DNA of 64,000 nt from [Mycobacterium] fortunisiensis (GCF_019050325.1 NZ_VOMB01000023.1:248001-312000); one strand, 5' to 3'. Counted from the stretch's first letter, positions 8,275-16,707 are shown. The notes: a model not told the origin generated them from the sequence alone. Program-made: numbers and translations.

Positions 8275-9083
8275 TTCGCTGCTGTGGCCGGCACCACCGC
8301 GACGATCGCCACCGCGGTCAACTGCTTGCCGTAGCGGTTGAAGGTCTTGCGCATGTGCAGCACCCGCTTGCGGGCGGCGGGGTGGGTCAGCACGTTGCCG
8401 ACAATCCGCAGCGCGCCGAACAGCCCTTCGTCGGCGATCATCCGGCGCGGCTGCAGCAGCGCCATCGGAGCCCGGTCGACGCTGGCCACCTCGAAACCGG
8501 CGCCGGTCAGCAGCTCGGTCCACTCGGCCACGGTCAGGGGCCGCGCGTTGACCTTGATGGCCCGGGCCATCTCGCGGCGGATGTCGTCCTTGATGCCGTC
8601 GGCCAGCGTGTCGGGCACCAGTCCCAGTTCGTGGATCGCGTAGCGACCGCCGGGGCGCAGCACCCGGAAGGCTTCGTCGACGATGGCCTTCTTGGATTTC
8701 TCCCCCTGCATCGTCAGCATCGCCTCGCCGACGACCACGTCGGCCGAGCCCGCATCCAGGCCGGTCTCGGCGGCATCGGCGGCGACCAGTCGGCCGCCGG
8801 TGGCGGTGATGGCCTGCTGCAGTGGCCCCGACGTCGTCGAGCTGTCGTCGACGCCCACGTAGGAGCGCGGCCCCTGCGCGGCGATGTCGGTGGCGGTCCG
8901 GCCCAGCCCGGGCCCGAGTTCGACGACGTCGGCGCCCTTGATCTTGGCCGCGCCGAGCAGCCGCGTGGTCAGCTCCAAACCACCCGGGCGCAGCACGCGC
9001 TTACCCAGCCGGGCCAACAGCCAGTGCCCGGGCAGATCCGCATCGGACCGCTGCGCCAACGGCAGATCGTTCTTGCTGGTCAT
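8271..9083 (-). CDS. Class I SAM-dependent methyltransferase
   Basis: A 270-aa Rossmann-fold methyltransferase. Motif I is VVELGPGLGRTATD (about 53-66), followed by the acidic YVGVDDSS, DVVVGEAMLTM (motif IV region) and the motif V/VI segment VLRPGGRYAIHELG. The last 60 residues are basic and hydrophobic (ALRIVGNVLTHPAARKRVL). It starts at ATG 9083 with AAGGA upstream, is the first gene of an operon with the SufR-like regulator, and is preceded by a possible iron box at 9131-9149. The substrate is unknown; UbiE-like small-molecule methylation is the general expectation. Confidence 0.85.
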   Translation of the reverse strand: MTSKNDLPLAQRSDADLPGHWLLARLGKRVLRPGGLELTTRLLGAAKIKGADVVELGPGLGRTATDIAAQGPRSYVGVDDSSTTSGPLQQAITATGGRLVAADAAETGLDAGSADVVVGEAMLTMQGEKSKKAIVDEAFRVLRPGGRYAIHELGLVPDTLADGIKDDIRREMARAIKVNARPLTVAEWTELLTGAGFEVASVDRAPMALLQPRRMIADEGLFGALRIVGNVLTHPAARKRVLHMRKTFNRYGKQLTAVAIVAVVPATAAK

Positions 9084-9130
9084 CTTGTGGTCCTTAATTT
9101 GGAGGAAAAGTATGCGTTTAACTCTAGAAG

Positions 9131-9149
9131 TTTGGTTAGCCTAAGGCAA
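9131..9149 (-). promoter_or_regulatory. Possible IdeR/DtxR-type iron box
   Basis: Read on the minus strand, 9149-9131 is TTGCCTTAGGCTAACCAAA. It matches the mycobacterial IdeR consensus TTAGGTTAGGCTAACCTAA at 15 of 19 positions, including the whole TTAGGCTAACC core. It lies about 50 bp upstream of the methyltransferase start, where it would cover the promoter, and overlaps the stop of the upstream amidase gene. Confidence 0.45.
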
Positions 9150-10028
9150 TAGCTGGGCGCCAACGGTCTTGCCGTCCGACACCTCGAGCGGGAGTCGCAT
9201 CGCGGCGGCGGTGGCCGGGCCGACGATGCCGTCAACCCGCAGCCCGGGTGTGCGGCGCTGAAACTCCCGCACTGCCGCCTCGGTCCGCGGGCCGAACACG
9301 CCGTCGACCGTCAGGTCACCCGCATAGGACGCGTAGGCGGTCTTGAGCCGCTTCTGCAACACCGCCACCTGCGGGCCTTCCATCGGGCGGAACAGCAGAA
9401 CCTCGGCGTAGCGGCCCACCGGAGCCGGCGGTCGTGGCGTCGGTGCCGGTTTGGCGATGGCGCCGATCTGCTCCGCGATGTCGGCGCGCAGGATGTCCAT
9501 GTCGATGGCGCCCGGATCCCATTTCCCTTGGGCGCGACCGGCGTACTCCTTGTGGCCGATGGTGCGCGCCGAGCTCTGCCCCAACCGGCGATTGATCGCG
9601 GCACAGCACCGCACCAACGCGAAATACTGTGCATCAGGCCAGTTCTCACGGTGCGGGGCGGTCGGACTGGTGCCGCTGTTGGCGCACTCGATCCCGATCA
9701 GATGCCAATTGCCCATGTTCGTCGGCAACCACGGATACATTCCGACACCGGCGTGCCAGGCCACCCCCAGCGCCACGACCGTCACCGTGCCGTCGCGCGC
9801 GATGTGCAACTGCGACAACGGGCCGGCAAGATCGGGCCGGCCCCGGGCGATCGAGGCGGCAGTGGCGGTATCCGAGCCGGTGTGGTGCACCATCACGCCG
9901 CGGATGTCCTTGAAATCGCCGTGGCCGCGGGTGCGCCAGCCGGGATACTCGACGAGATCGACGCCCTCGGCCCGGAGTACATCGGCCAGCCAGACCGGGT
10001 CGCCGGTCCAGCGTGTTGTCTGCGGCAC
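9141..10028 (-). CDS. N-acetylmuramoyl-L-alanine amidase with peptidoglycan-binding domain (endolysin-like)
   Basis: A 295-aa protein starting at GTG 10028, six bases after AAGGA. The amidase_2/PGRP domain is at about 30-190: VMVHHTGSD (zinc His), AWHAGVG, and a later GHKEYAGRAQGKWDPG carrying the second zinc ligand and catalytic region. After a proline-rich linker (KPAPTPRPPAPV) comes a PG_binding_1 domain at about 215-290 (VAVLQKRLK, VDGVFGPRTEAAVREFQRR, VDGIVGPATAAAM). It should cut the amide between muramic acid and the stem peptide. There is no signal peptide, and the architecture is like mycobacteriophage lysins, but no other phage gene is nearby. Confidence 0.85.
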   Translation of the reverse strand: MPQTTRWTGDPVWLADVLRAEGVDLVEYPGWRTRGHGDFKDIRGVMVHHTGSDTATAASIARGRPDLAGPLSQLHIARDGTVTVVALGVAWHAGVGMYPWLPTNMGNWHLIGIECANSGTSPTAPHRENWPDAQYFALVRCCAAINRRLGQSSARTIGHKEYAGRAQGKWDPGAIDMDILRADIAEQIGAIAKPAPTPRPPAPVGRYAEVLLFRPMEGPQVAVLQKRLKTAYASYAGDLTVDGVFGPRTEAAVREFQRRTPGLRVDGIVGPATAAAMRLPLEVSDGKTVGAQLLP

Positions 10029-10270
10029 TGAGATTCCTTTTCCGACGCAGCAAACCTTTTCTGCAATCAAGGCTACCCCGGGAGGCCGACATCCCGGGAC
10101 GGTCCCGCCGCCACTCAGACCGGTTACAAATCAGGAACTTTGCTGGCCGATGCCGGACCTGCGCACACCCGCGCGGGCGATGTGGCGGAGAGCCGATCCA
10201 GCAAAGCCTCTCCGCGCTGGCCGCCGACTTTCCCGCACCGGTCGACGCTCCGGTGTGCAAGCATCTCGGC

Positions 10271-10921
10271 ATGGATCCGAAGGACGACCCCGAGGCCCGC
10301 ATCCGGGAACTGGAGCGCCCGCTGGCCGACGCCGCCCGCGCATCGGAACTCGGCGTCGGCGGCTCGGGCAGTTTCCCGCCGCCGCCTCCGGGGCCTCCGG
10401 CTCCGTGGCCCGGCTACGAAACCTCCCCGCCGTATCCGGGACCGCCGCGGCGCAGCTCGAGCGGGGTGTTCCTGGCTCTCTTCGGCGCGGTGGCGATGAT
10501 CCTGATCGCCGGCGGCGCCGCAGCATTCGTCTTCTTCAGCACGTCCGGATCCGATCCCACCGACGCATTTTCCGACAGTGAGTCGACCACCATCCGACCC
10601 TCCACCGTCAGCCCCAACCTGGTGCCCGAAGCGGCTGCCCCGACAAAGGTTCCACCGGGCCAGACCCTGATCGTCTCAGGCATCAAGGAGACGCGGACCA
10701 TCGAGTGCCAGGGCAACAACGTGATCGTCAGCGGTATCGAGAACCGGTTGGAGATCACCGGTCATTGCCTCGCGGTGACGGTGTCCGGTGTCGAGAACAC
10801 CGTCGCCGTCGAGGCCGCCGACACCATCGGGGTGTCAGGATTCGAGAATCGGGTGACCTTCCGCAGTGGCCAACCCGAGGTGAGCAACTCGGGTCAGTCC
10901 AACGTCGTCGAGCAGGGCTGA
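10271..10921 (+). CDS. DUF3060 membrane-anchored protein
   Basis: A 216-aa protein. Residues 1-30 are charged (MDPKDDPEARIRELE). A proline-rich cytoplasmic stretch (FPPPPPGPPAPWPGYE) follows, then one transmembrane helix at about 65-90 (SGVFLALFGAVAMILIAGGAAAFVFF), a Ser/Thr/Pro-rich linker and a C-terminal domain of repeated SGI/SGV/SGF-E-N units (VIVSGIENRLEI, VTVSGVENTVAV, IGVSGFENRVTF) typical of DUF3060. The repeats suggest a small extracytoplasmic beta-solenoid. Its function is not established. The 3' end overlaps the convergent hydrolase by 28 bp. Confidence 0.85.
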   Translation: MDPKDDPEARIRELERPLADAARASELGVGGSGSFPPPPPGPPAPWPGYETSPPYPGPPRRSSSGVFLALFGAVAMILIAGGAAAFVFFSTSGSDPTDAFSDSESTTIRPSTVSPNLVPEAAAPTKVPPGQTLIVSGIKETRTIECQGNNVIVSGIENRLEITGHCLAVTVSGVENTVAVEAADTIGVSGFENRVTFRSGQPEVSNSGQSNVVEQG

Positions 10922-11781
10922 TCGGACCCGGAAGCGGGCTCGAGCCGGCCGAGGAATTCGCCCAGCAGCCTCACGAGTGGGCCCGGGTTGTCTTCGGGCA
11001 CCCAGGCGTAGGAGTCGTCGACGAATTCCAGGGTGGCGTGCGGCAGCGTGCGGGCCAGCCGGGCGGCGCCTTCGGCGGGGAAGTACCGCTCGTCGCGCGG
11101 CCAGACCACCAGGGCGGGCCGGTGGTAATCGGCCAGCATGGGCGAGTACTTCGCCAGGTACGTCGGGGACAGCGCCTCGAGGAAGCGGCGAAAGTCCTTG
11201 CGCACCAGCGGATCACTGCGCAGCGGACGCAGGTACTCGGCCATGATGTCGGCCGGGATCGGGCGCTTGGTCGCACCACCGTAGGTGATCCGCAGTCGCT
11301 GCACGGGTTTCAACGCGATGGCCTTCGACTGCACCAGCCCCGCCGCGGGCAGTGAGACGAGCCGGGACAGCACCTTGACCGGCCACGGATCGGAGTCGAA
11401 CGCATTGGTCGCGACGAGCACCAGGGCCTCGACCCGCTCCGGATGGCGCGCAGCGGCGACCTGGGCGATGTCGCCGCCATACCCGTTGCCCACCAGCACG
11501 GCCCGCTCGATGCCGAGCGCGTCGAGCAGATCGATGACGGTGCCGGCCAGACCGGGCAGGGTGACATCGGCGTCCGGCACTGCCGGGGTATGCGATCCGA
11601 GGGCCAGATCCGGTGCGATACAACGAAACCCAGACCCCAGGCCGTCGACCACGTGGCGCCACACCAATCCGTTGGCCACCAGGCCGTGGAGCAGCACGAC
11701 GGGCCGGCCGCTGCCGTGTTCGCGGACCCCGACCGGACCGCAGGGCAGGTGAATGAGTCGTCGGGAGCTCAGCGTGTCCAT
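10894..11781 (-). CDS. Alpha/beta-hydrolase fold protein lacking the nucleophile
   Basis: A 295-aa protein with the normal fold markers: HG oxyanion loop (VVLLHGLVANG), CIAPDLALGSH, the elbow VLVGNGYGGD and WPRDERYFP near the acid position. In active members the elbow reads G-x-Ser/Asp-x-G; here the nucleophile position is Gly (GNGYGG), confirmed in the DNA. It may therefore be a non-catalytic binding protein, or the sequence may carry a mutation. It is divergent from a TetR gene, with an ATACA-N3-TGTAT palindrome between, so TetR control is likely. It overlaps the DUF3060 gene at its 3' end. Confidence 0.8.
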   Translation of the reverse strand: MDTLSSRRLIHLPCGPVGVREHGSGRPVVLLHGLVANGLVWRHVVDGLGSGFRCIAPDLALGSHTPAVPDADVTLPGLAGTVIDLLDALGIERAVLVGNGYGGDIAQVAAARHPERVEALVLVATNAFDSDPWPVKVLSRLVSLPAAGLVQSKAIALKPVQRLRITYGGATKRPIPADIMAEYLRPLRSDPLVRKDFRRFLEALSPTYLAKYSPMLADYHRPALVVWPRDERYFPAEGAARLARTLPHATLEFVDDSYAWVPEDNPGPLVRLLGEFLGRLEPASGSDQPCSTTLD

Positions 11782-11815
11782 GTCGACCGTCCCTCCGGGC
11801 GCGTCGGTAAAATCA

Positions 11816-11828
11816 ATACAGACTGTAT
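11816..11828. promoter_or_regulatory. Candidate TetR operator ATACA-N3-TGTAT
   Basis: ATACAGACTGTAT lies in the divergent region between the hydrolase (start 11781) and the TetR gene (start 11882). A related half-palindrome, CAATACATACAG, follows at 11854-11864. The core resembles the element at 5361-5374 upstream of another TetR gene. Confidence 0.5.
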
Positions 11829-11869
11829 GGAAACACAGGTTTCGCCGGACATCAATACATACAGCTTGT

Positions 11870-11875
11870 TAAAAT
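11870..11875 (+). promoter_or_regulatory. -10 element of a probable leaderless TetR transcript
   Basis: TAAAAT fits the mycobacterial -10 pattern TANNNT and ends six bases before the ATG at 11882, which would place the first transcribed base at or next to the start codon. No Shine-Dalgarno sequence is visible. Leaderless mRNAs are common in mycobacteria. Confidence 0.45.
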
Positions 11876-11881
11876 TCTTTG

Positions 11882-12484
11882 ATGAGCGACGCACCGCGCG
11901 ACGGCCGGGAACAGCGCAGTGAAGGCACCCGCTCCGCGCTGGTGGCCGCGGCACGCGGATTGTTCGTCGAGCGCGGCTATGCCGGCGTCTCCACGGGCGA
12001 CATCGCCCGCGTCGCAGCCGTCACCCGCAATGCGCTCTACTACCACTTCCCCAACAAGGAGGCGGTGTTCCGCGCGGTCTACGAAGACGTCGAAGGCCAA
12101 CTGGCCCAACGGGTGATCCCGGCGGCACTGGCCCACACCACCGTCCGAGGCCAACTCGAAGCCGGCATCGAAGAGTTCCTCGACGGCTGCCTCGATCCCA
12201 CCGTCGCCCGGGTGAGCGTGTTGGAGGCCCCGGCCGCACTCGGATTCACCCAGATGCGAGAGATCGACAATCGCAATTACCTCGGCGCGCTGCGCGACGG
12301 CCTCCGCACCGCAATCGAGACCGGTGAACTGCCGGACCTCCCGGTGGACACGCTGGCGTCGATGATCATCGGGGCGCTGGACGAGGCGGCCCTGCTCATC
12401 GCGACCGCCGACGATCCGGACGCCGCCCGCGGCGAGGCCGGCGTGGCGGCCCGGGCCCTGGTCGACGGGCTCTTCGGACAGTAG
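11882..12484 (+). CDS. TetR/AcrR-family transcriptional regulator
   Basis: A 200-aa protein. The N-terminal helix-turn-helix is RSALVAAARGLFVERGYAGVS...AAVTRNALYYHFPNKEAVF (about 18-62), followed by a helical effector domain. ATG 11882 is preferred over TTG 11879; there is no ribosome-binding site and a -10 element lies directly upstream, so translation is probably leaderless. It is divergent from the alpha/beta-hydrolase gene, its likely target. The ATACA...TGTAT palindrome upstream resembles that of the TetR at 5421, although the recognition helices differ (VTRNALYYHF here, FTRGIIYSQF there). Confidence 0.9.
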   Translation: MSDAPRDGREQRSEGTRSALVAAARGLFVERGYAGVSTGDIARVAAVTRNALYYHFPNKEAVFRAVYEDVEGQLAQRVIPAALAHTTVRGQLEAGIEEFLDGCLDPTVARVSVLEAPAALGFTQMREIDNRNYLGALRDGLRTAIETGELPDLPVDTLASMIIGALDEAALLIATADDPDAARGEAGVAARALVDGLFGQ

Positions 12485-12488
12485 CGCG

Positions 12489-13262
12489 CTACAACACCTT
12501 CGACAGGAACTCCTGCAGCCGAGGATGTTTGGGGTTGTCGAAGACCTCGGCCGGCGTGTCGTCCTCGACGATGTTCCCGTCGGCCATGAAGATCACCCGG
12601 GAGGCCACCTCGCGGGCGAAACCCATCTCGTGGGTGACCACCACCATCGTCATGCCGCCCTGGGCCAGGTCCCGCAACACCTGCAGCACGTCGCCCACCA
12701 TTTCCGGATCCAGCGCGCTGGTCGCCTCGTCGAACAGCATGATCGACGGGTTCATCGCCAGGGCCCGGGCGATCGCGACCCGCTGCTTCTGACCGCCGGA
12801 CAGGGTGGCCGGTTTGACGTGTGCCTTTTCCGCCAGCCCCACCTGGTCGAGCAGTTCCATGGCCCGTGCCTCGGCAGCCGCCTTGTCCATCTTCTTGGTC
12901 ACCAGCGGCGCCAGGGTCACATTGTCGATCACGCTCATGTGCGGGAACAGGTTGAAGTGCTGAAACACCATGCCGATGTGCTGACGGACCTTGTCCAGGT
13001 CCACCTTTCGGTCGGTGAGGTCGAACCCGTCTACGGTGACCTTGCCCGCGGTGATGTCCTCGAGCTTGTTGAGACACCGCAGGAACGTGGATTTGCCCGA
13101 TCCCGACGGGCCGATGACACAGACCACCTCGCCCTTGCTCACCGTGGTGTCGATTCCGTCGAGGACCACCAGATCCCCGAACGACTTCTTCAGGCCCTCG
13201 ATGCGGATCTTGACGGTGCCCTCGGGCTCGGCGGCTGCGGCTTCCGGTACCAGCTGGGTCAT
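12489..13262 (-). CDS. Polar amino-acid ABC transporter ATP-binding protein (GlnQ-like)
   Basis: A 257-aa ABC ATPase with Walker A GPSGSGKST, Q-loop VFQHFNLFPHMSV, signature LSGGQKQRVAIARAL, Walker B IMLFDEATSALD and switch His VVVTHEMGFAREVA. The LSGGQKQRVAIARALAM and FNLFPHMSV forms are typical of the PAAT (glutamine/glutamate/histidine) family. It overlaps the preceding binding-protein/permease fusion by 4 bp, so the two genes code a complete importer. A binding protein separate from the fusion is not needed. Confidence 0.9.
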   Translation of the reverse strand: MTQLVPEAAAAEPEGTVKIRIEGLKKSFGDLVVLDGIDTTVSKGEVVCVIGPSGSGKSTFLRCLNKLEDITAGKVTVDGFDLTDRKVDLDKVRQHIGMVFQHFNLFPHMSVIDNVTLAPLVTKKMDKAAAEARAMELLDQVGLAEKAHVKPATLSGGQKQRVAIARALAMNPSIMLFDEATSALDPEMVGDVLQVLRDLAQGGMTMVVVTHEMGFAREVASRVIFMADGNIVEDDTPAEVFDNPKHPRLQEFLSKVL

Positions 13263-14722
13263 TGGGAGATCCTCTTCTCAAGTCGATCAGAGAGTTTGGT
13301 GAGCGCCATGATGACGACGAAGTACACGATGCCGATGATCAGCCACATCGTGAACGACTGGTAGTTGCGGGCGATGATCAACCGTCCGGTCTGGGTCAGC
13401 TCGGCGATCCCTATCACCGACAGGATCGAGGTGTCCTTGAGGGTGATGACGAACTGGTTGACATACGACGGGATCATCGTGCGGATCGCCTGGGGCAGAA
13501 TGACTTTGCGCATCGTCGGCAGGTAGCCGATACCCAGGCTGCGGGCCGCCTCCATCTGCCCCTTGTCCACGGATTGGATTCCGCCACGGACGATCTCGGT
13601 CATGTACGCCCCGGCGTTGAGCGACAGCGTGATGATGCCTGCGGTGAGCGCGGTCATCTGGAACCCCAGGGCGGTCGGGATGCCGAAGTAGATGAAGAAC
13701 GCCTGCACCAGCAGTGGGGTGCCGCGGAAGATGTCGACGTACGTGGTGCCGATGGCCCGCAGGATGATCGAGCGCGACACCCGCAGCAGCCCGAAGACGA
13801 TGCCCAGCAGCAGCGCGATGGCGATCGACACGACGGTCAGGATCAGGGTCATCTTCAGGCCGGCCATCAAGAACGGGAACGTGCTCTTGAGCAGCCCAAA
13901 GAACGAGTTGTCGGCCTCCGAGGCCCCCTCGCCGAGGTACGTCTCGATGATCTCGTCGTAGCGGCCGGACTCCTTGAGTTCCTTGAGCCCGGCGTTGAAC
14001 TTCGCCAGCAGCTCGGCATTACGGCCCTTGTTGACCGCGAAGCCGTAGCTGGACCCCTTCTCCTTCTGTGTCACGGTCTTGAAGCCGTTGCCTTGCTGAA
14101 TGCCGTAGTTCAGCACCGGGTAATCCTCGAAGATCGCCACGGAGTTGCCGGTCTTGACTTCCTCGAACATCGACGCGGAATCCGCGAACGACACGATCTG
14201 AAAGCCGTACTTGTCCTGGATCGACTGCGCGAACTCAGCGCCCTCGGTGCCGTTCTTGACCGCGACCCGCTTGCCCTTGAGATCGGCATAGGACTTGATG
14301 TCCTCGTTGGTGGCCAACACCGCCATCTGCACGCCGGACTCGAAGTACGGGTCGGAGAAGTCGAAGACCTTCTTGCGGTCATCGGTGATCGACATGCCGG
14401 CGATCACCCCGTCGGCCTGGTTGGCCTGAACGGCCTGCAGCGCCGCGTCGAAGCCCAGCGGCTTGATGGTGACGGTGAAGTTCTGGTTGGCCGCGATCTC
14501 GTTGAGGAGGTCGATGTCGATTCCGACGAATTTGCCTTCCGCATCCTGGAATTCGAACGGTGCGAAGGTGATGTCGGTGGCGACGACGTAATTCTCCCCT
14601 TCGGCCGCGGCACGGGGCGGGCTCAGCATCGCGAATGCCGCGAACCCGATCAGGACCGCGAGCGCCGCGGCGAGCAGCCGTACAGGTGATCGTGAGACGC
14701 GCTGTGACCAACCGACTCGCAT
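13259..14722 (-). CDS. Amino-acid ABC transporter, fused substrate-binding protein and permease
   Basis: A 487-aa fusion. Residues 1-40 form a signal/anchor (LLAAALAVLIGFAAFAML). Residues about 45-270 form a family-3 periplasmic binding domain (VVATDITFAPFEFQDAEGKF, VGIDIDLLNEIA, DGVIAGMSITDDRKKVFDFS). From about 280 to the end is a PAAT permease with several membrane helices and the coupling-loop EAA motif MEAARSLGIGYLPTMRKVIL. Tethering the binding domain to the permease gives a self-contained importer in cells with a mycomembrane. The start ATG 14722 is divergent from the betaine-type transporter genes. The ligand is probably a polar amino acid such as glutamine. Confidence 0.9.
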   Translation of the reverse strand: MRVGWSQRVSRSPVRLLAAALAVLIGFAAFAMLSPPRAAAEGENYVVATDITFAPFEFQDAEGKFVGIDIDLLNEIAANQNFTVTIKPLGFDAALQAVQANQADGVIAGMSITDDRKKVFDFSDPYFESGVQMAVLATNEDIKSYADLKGKRVAVKNGTEGAEFAQSIQDKYGFQIVSFADSASMFEEVKTGNSVAIFEDYPVLNYGIQQGNGFKTVTQKEKGSSYGFAVNKGRNAELLAKFNAGLKELKESGRYDEIIETYLGEGASEADNSFFGLLKSTFPFLMAGLKMTLILTVVSIAIALLLGIVFGLLRVSRSIILRAIGTTYVDIFRGTPLLVQAFFIYFGIPTALGFQMTALTAGIITLSLNAGAYMTEIVRGGIQSVDKGQMEAARSLGIGYLPTMRKVILPQAIRTMIPSYVNQFVITLKDTSILSVIGIAELTQTGRLIIARNYQSFTMWLIIGIVYFVVIMALTKLSDRLEKRISQ

Positions 14723-14908
14723 ACTGCTGCTCCCCTCGTGACGGTGGTGCGGGCTGCACCACCGTATCCCTCCCCGAGCACCAGTGTTCGGCTCATCGAG
14801 AACGCAATCCGGCGCAAACCCGCCAGTTTTGTTTCAATAAGGTCGGGGTACCAGCACAATTGGTCCACGACAGCGATCGGGAGGGGCGGCCATGAGGGCT
14901 CGGCCACC

Positions 14909-15556
14909 ATGACAGCGTTGTGGGACTACCTCACCACCCACCACTCGCAATTGATCTTCGACTCGTATCAGCACGTCAGCGCCGTGGTGCAGAGCGTGTT
15001 GGTCGCCACCGTCATCGGGGTCGCGGTCGGTGTACTCACCTACCGGAGCACGCTGGCGTCCAATCTGGCGACGACGACCTCGAGCGTGATCCTGACCGTT
15101 CCGGCCTTCGCCCTGCTCGGTCTGCTGATCCCGCTGTTCGGTCTCGGTGTGGCCACCAGCATCGCCGCGCTGGTGCTGTATTCGCTGCTACCGATCATTC
15201 GCAACACCATCGTCGGGCTCAATTCAATCGATCCGGCATTGATCGATGCCGCGCGCGGCATCGGCATGGGGCGGCTGAGCACACTCGGTCGCGTCGAGCT
15301 GCGGCTGGTCTGGCCCTCGATCCTGTCAGCCGTGCGGATCAGCACCCAGATGTCGATGGGTGTACTGGCGATCGCCGCTTACGTCAAAGGCCCGGGGCTG
15401 GGCAACCTGATCTTCACCGGGCTGGCGCGGGTGGGCAGCCCCACCGCGCTGCCCATGGCCCTCACCGGCACCCTGCTCATCGTCGTTCTCGCGCTGGTTC
15501 TCGACGCCGTGCTGGTGCTGATCGGACGGCTCACCACATCGAAAGGTATTCGATGA
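14909..15556 (+). CDS. Glycine-betaine/choline-type ABC transporter permease
   Basis: A 215-aa membrane protein (MTALWDYLTTHHSQLIFD...) with about six hydrophobic helices and the EAA coupling loop IDAARGIGMGRLSTLGRVELRL. This is the OpuCB/OpuCD (ProW-type) form in gram-positive bacteria. It starts at ATG 14909. It is the first gene of a four-gene operon (permease - ATPase - permease - binding protein) in which every junction overlaps, and it overlaps the ATPase gene by 4 bp. The likely cargo is a quaternary amine osmoprotectant. Confidence 0.88.
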   Translation: MTALWDYLTTHHSQLIFDSYQHVSAVVQSVLVATVIGVAVGVLTYRSTLASNLATTTSSVILTVPAFALLGLLIPLFGLGVATSIAALVLYSLLPIIRNTIVGLNSIDPALIDAARGIGMGRLSTLGRVELRLVWPSILSAVRISTQMSMGVLAIAAYVKGPGLGNLIFTGLARVGSPTALPMALTGTLLIVVLALVLDAVLVLIGRLTTSKGIR

Positions 15557-16707
15557 CAACCGCAGTGACCGGGGCACGCATCGTGCTCGATCACGTGTCC
15601 AAGGTGTATCTCGGCGCCAAACAGCCTGCGGTCGAAGATGTTTCGCTGGATATCCCGGCCGGCGAGGTGGTGGTGTTCGTCGGTCCGTCCGGCTGCGGCA
15701 AGACCACGACGATGCGGATGATCAACCGGCTCAGCGAACCCACCTCGGGCCGCATCATGATCGGTGACAAGGACGCGCTGTCGATCAAGCCCACCGAGTT
15801 ACGGCGATCCATCGGCTACTCGATCCAGCAGGCCGGACTGTTCCCGCACATGACGATCCGGCAGAACGTCGGTCTGGTGCCCGGGCTTCTCGGCTGGGAC
15901 CGCACACGTATCGCCGATCGTGTCGATGAGTTGCTTGACCTGGTGGGGCTGGAACCGGCCCAGTACGCCGAGCGCTATCCGCGCCAGTTGTCCGGCGGTC
16001 AGCAGCAGCGGGTGGGGGTGGCCCGGGCGCTGGCCGCCGATCCGCCGGCACTTCTGATGGACGAACCGTTCGGCGCTGTCGACCCCATCACCCGCAGCAC
16101 CCTGCAGGACGAGCTGCTGCGGCTGCAGACTGAACTGCGCAAGACCATCGTGTTCGTCACCCATGATTTCGGTGAGGCCGTCAAGCTCGGTGACCGCATC
16201 GCCGTGCTCGGGCAGCGCTCGAAGGTACTCCAATACGACACGCCCCAAACCATTCTGGCCAACCCCGCCGACGACACGGTCGCCGGTTTCGTGGGGTCGG
16301 GGGCCTCGCTGCGTCAGCTCGGCCTGCAACGCGTCAAGGACGTCCCGCTGCATGAGCACGTGACAGTGCGCACCGGCGACAGTCTGGATCGGGCACGGGA
16401 GCAGTTGGCGGCCAGTGAGTTCGACTGGGCCGTCGTGCTCGACGAGCGGAGCCGGCCGGTCAGCTGGGTGCGCGAGAAGAGGCTGGCCCACGCGAATTCC
16501 CTGAGTGAGGTGGCCGAACCGCTCGATGTGGTCAGCACCCAGTCCACCCTCGAAGACGCGCTGGAAGCCATTCTCGCCGAACAACATGCTTCCGCGGTCG
16601 TCACCGGCGCGGGCAACCGGTACGCGGGTGTGGTCACCCTCGACACCCTGATCGAGACGATCACCCGATTACGGGCCGAAGCGAAACACGCGGCCGGACA
16701 ACCGTGA
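15553..16707 (+). CDS. proV: Betaine/choline-type ABC transporter ATP-binding protein with CBS domains (ProV/OpuCA-like)
   Basis: A 384-aa ATPase: Walker A GPSGCGKTT, Q-loop SIQQAGLFPHMTI, signature LSGGQQQRVGVARAL, Walker B ALLMDEPFGAVDP and switch FVTHDFGEAVKLGD. The IQQAGLFPHMT and FVTHD forms belong to the OpuCA/ProV group. The C-terminal 110 residues hold a CBS-domain pair (VRTGDSLDRAREQLAASEF and VVSTQSTLEDALEAILAEQH), which senses ionic strength or nucleotides in OpuA/OpuC proteins. It overlaps both neighbours by 4 bp. The symbol is by family resemblance. Confidence 0.88.
   Translation: MTTAVTGARIVLDHVSKVYLGAKQPAVEDVSLDIPAGEVVVFVGPSGCGKTTTMRMINRLSEPTSGRIMIGDKDALSIKPTELRRSIGYSIQQAGLFPHMTIRQNVGLVPGLLGWDRTRIADRVDELLDLVGLEPAQYAERYPRQLSGGQQQRVGVARALAADPPALLMDEPFGAVDPITRSTLQDELLRLQTELRKTIVFVTHDFGEAVKLGDRIAVLGQRSKVLQYDTPQTILANPADDTVAGFVGSGASLRQLGLQRVKDVPLHEHVTVRTGDSLDRAREQLAASEFDWAVVLDERSRPVSWVREKRLAHANSLSEVAEPLDVVSTQSTLEDALEAILAEQHASAVVTGAGNRYAGVVTLDTLIETITRLRAEAKHAAGQP

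Noticed and set aside
7288..8334. Long forward reading frame of about 348 codons
   Set aside because: It runs antisense to the SufR-like regulator gene; its composition (runs of Arg, Gly, Pro, His) is that of a GC-rich shadow frame and no domain is visible.
9141..10028. Possible prophage remnant around the endolysin-like amidase
   Set aside because: No integrase, holin, structural genes, attachment repeats or composition change nearby.
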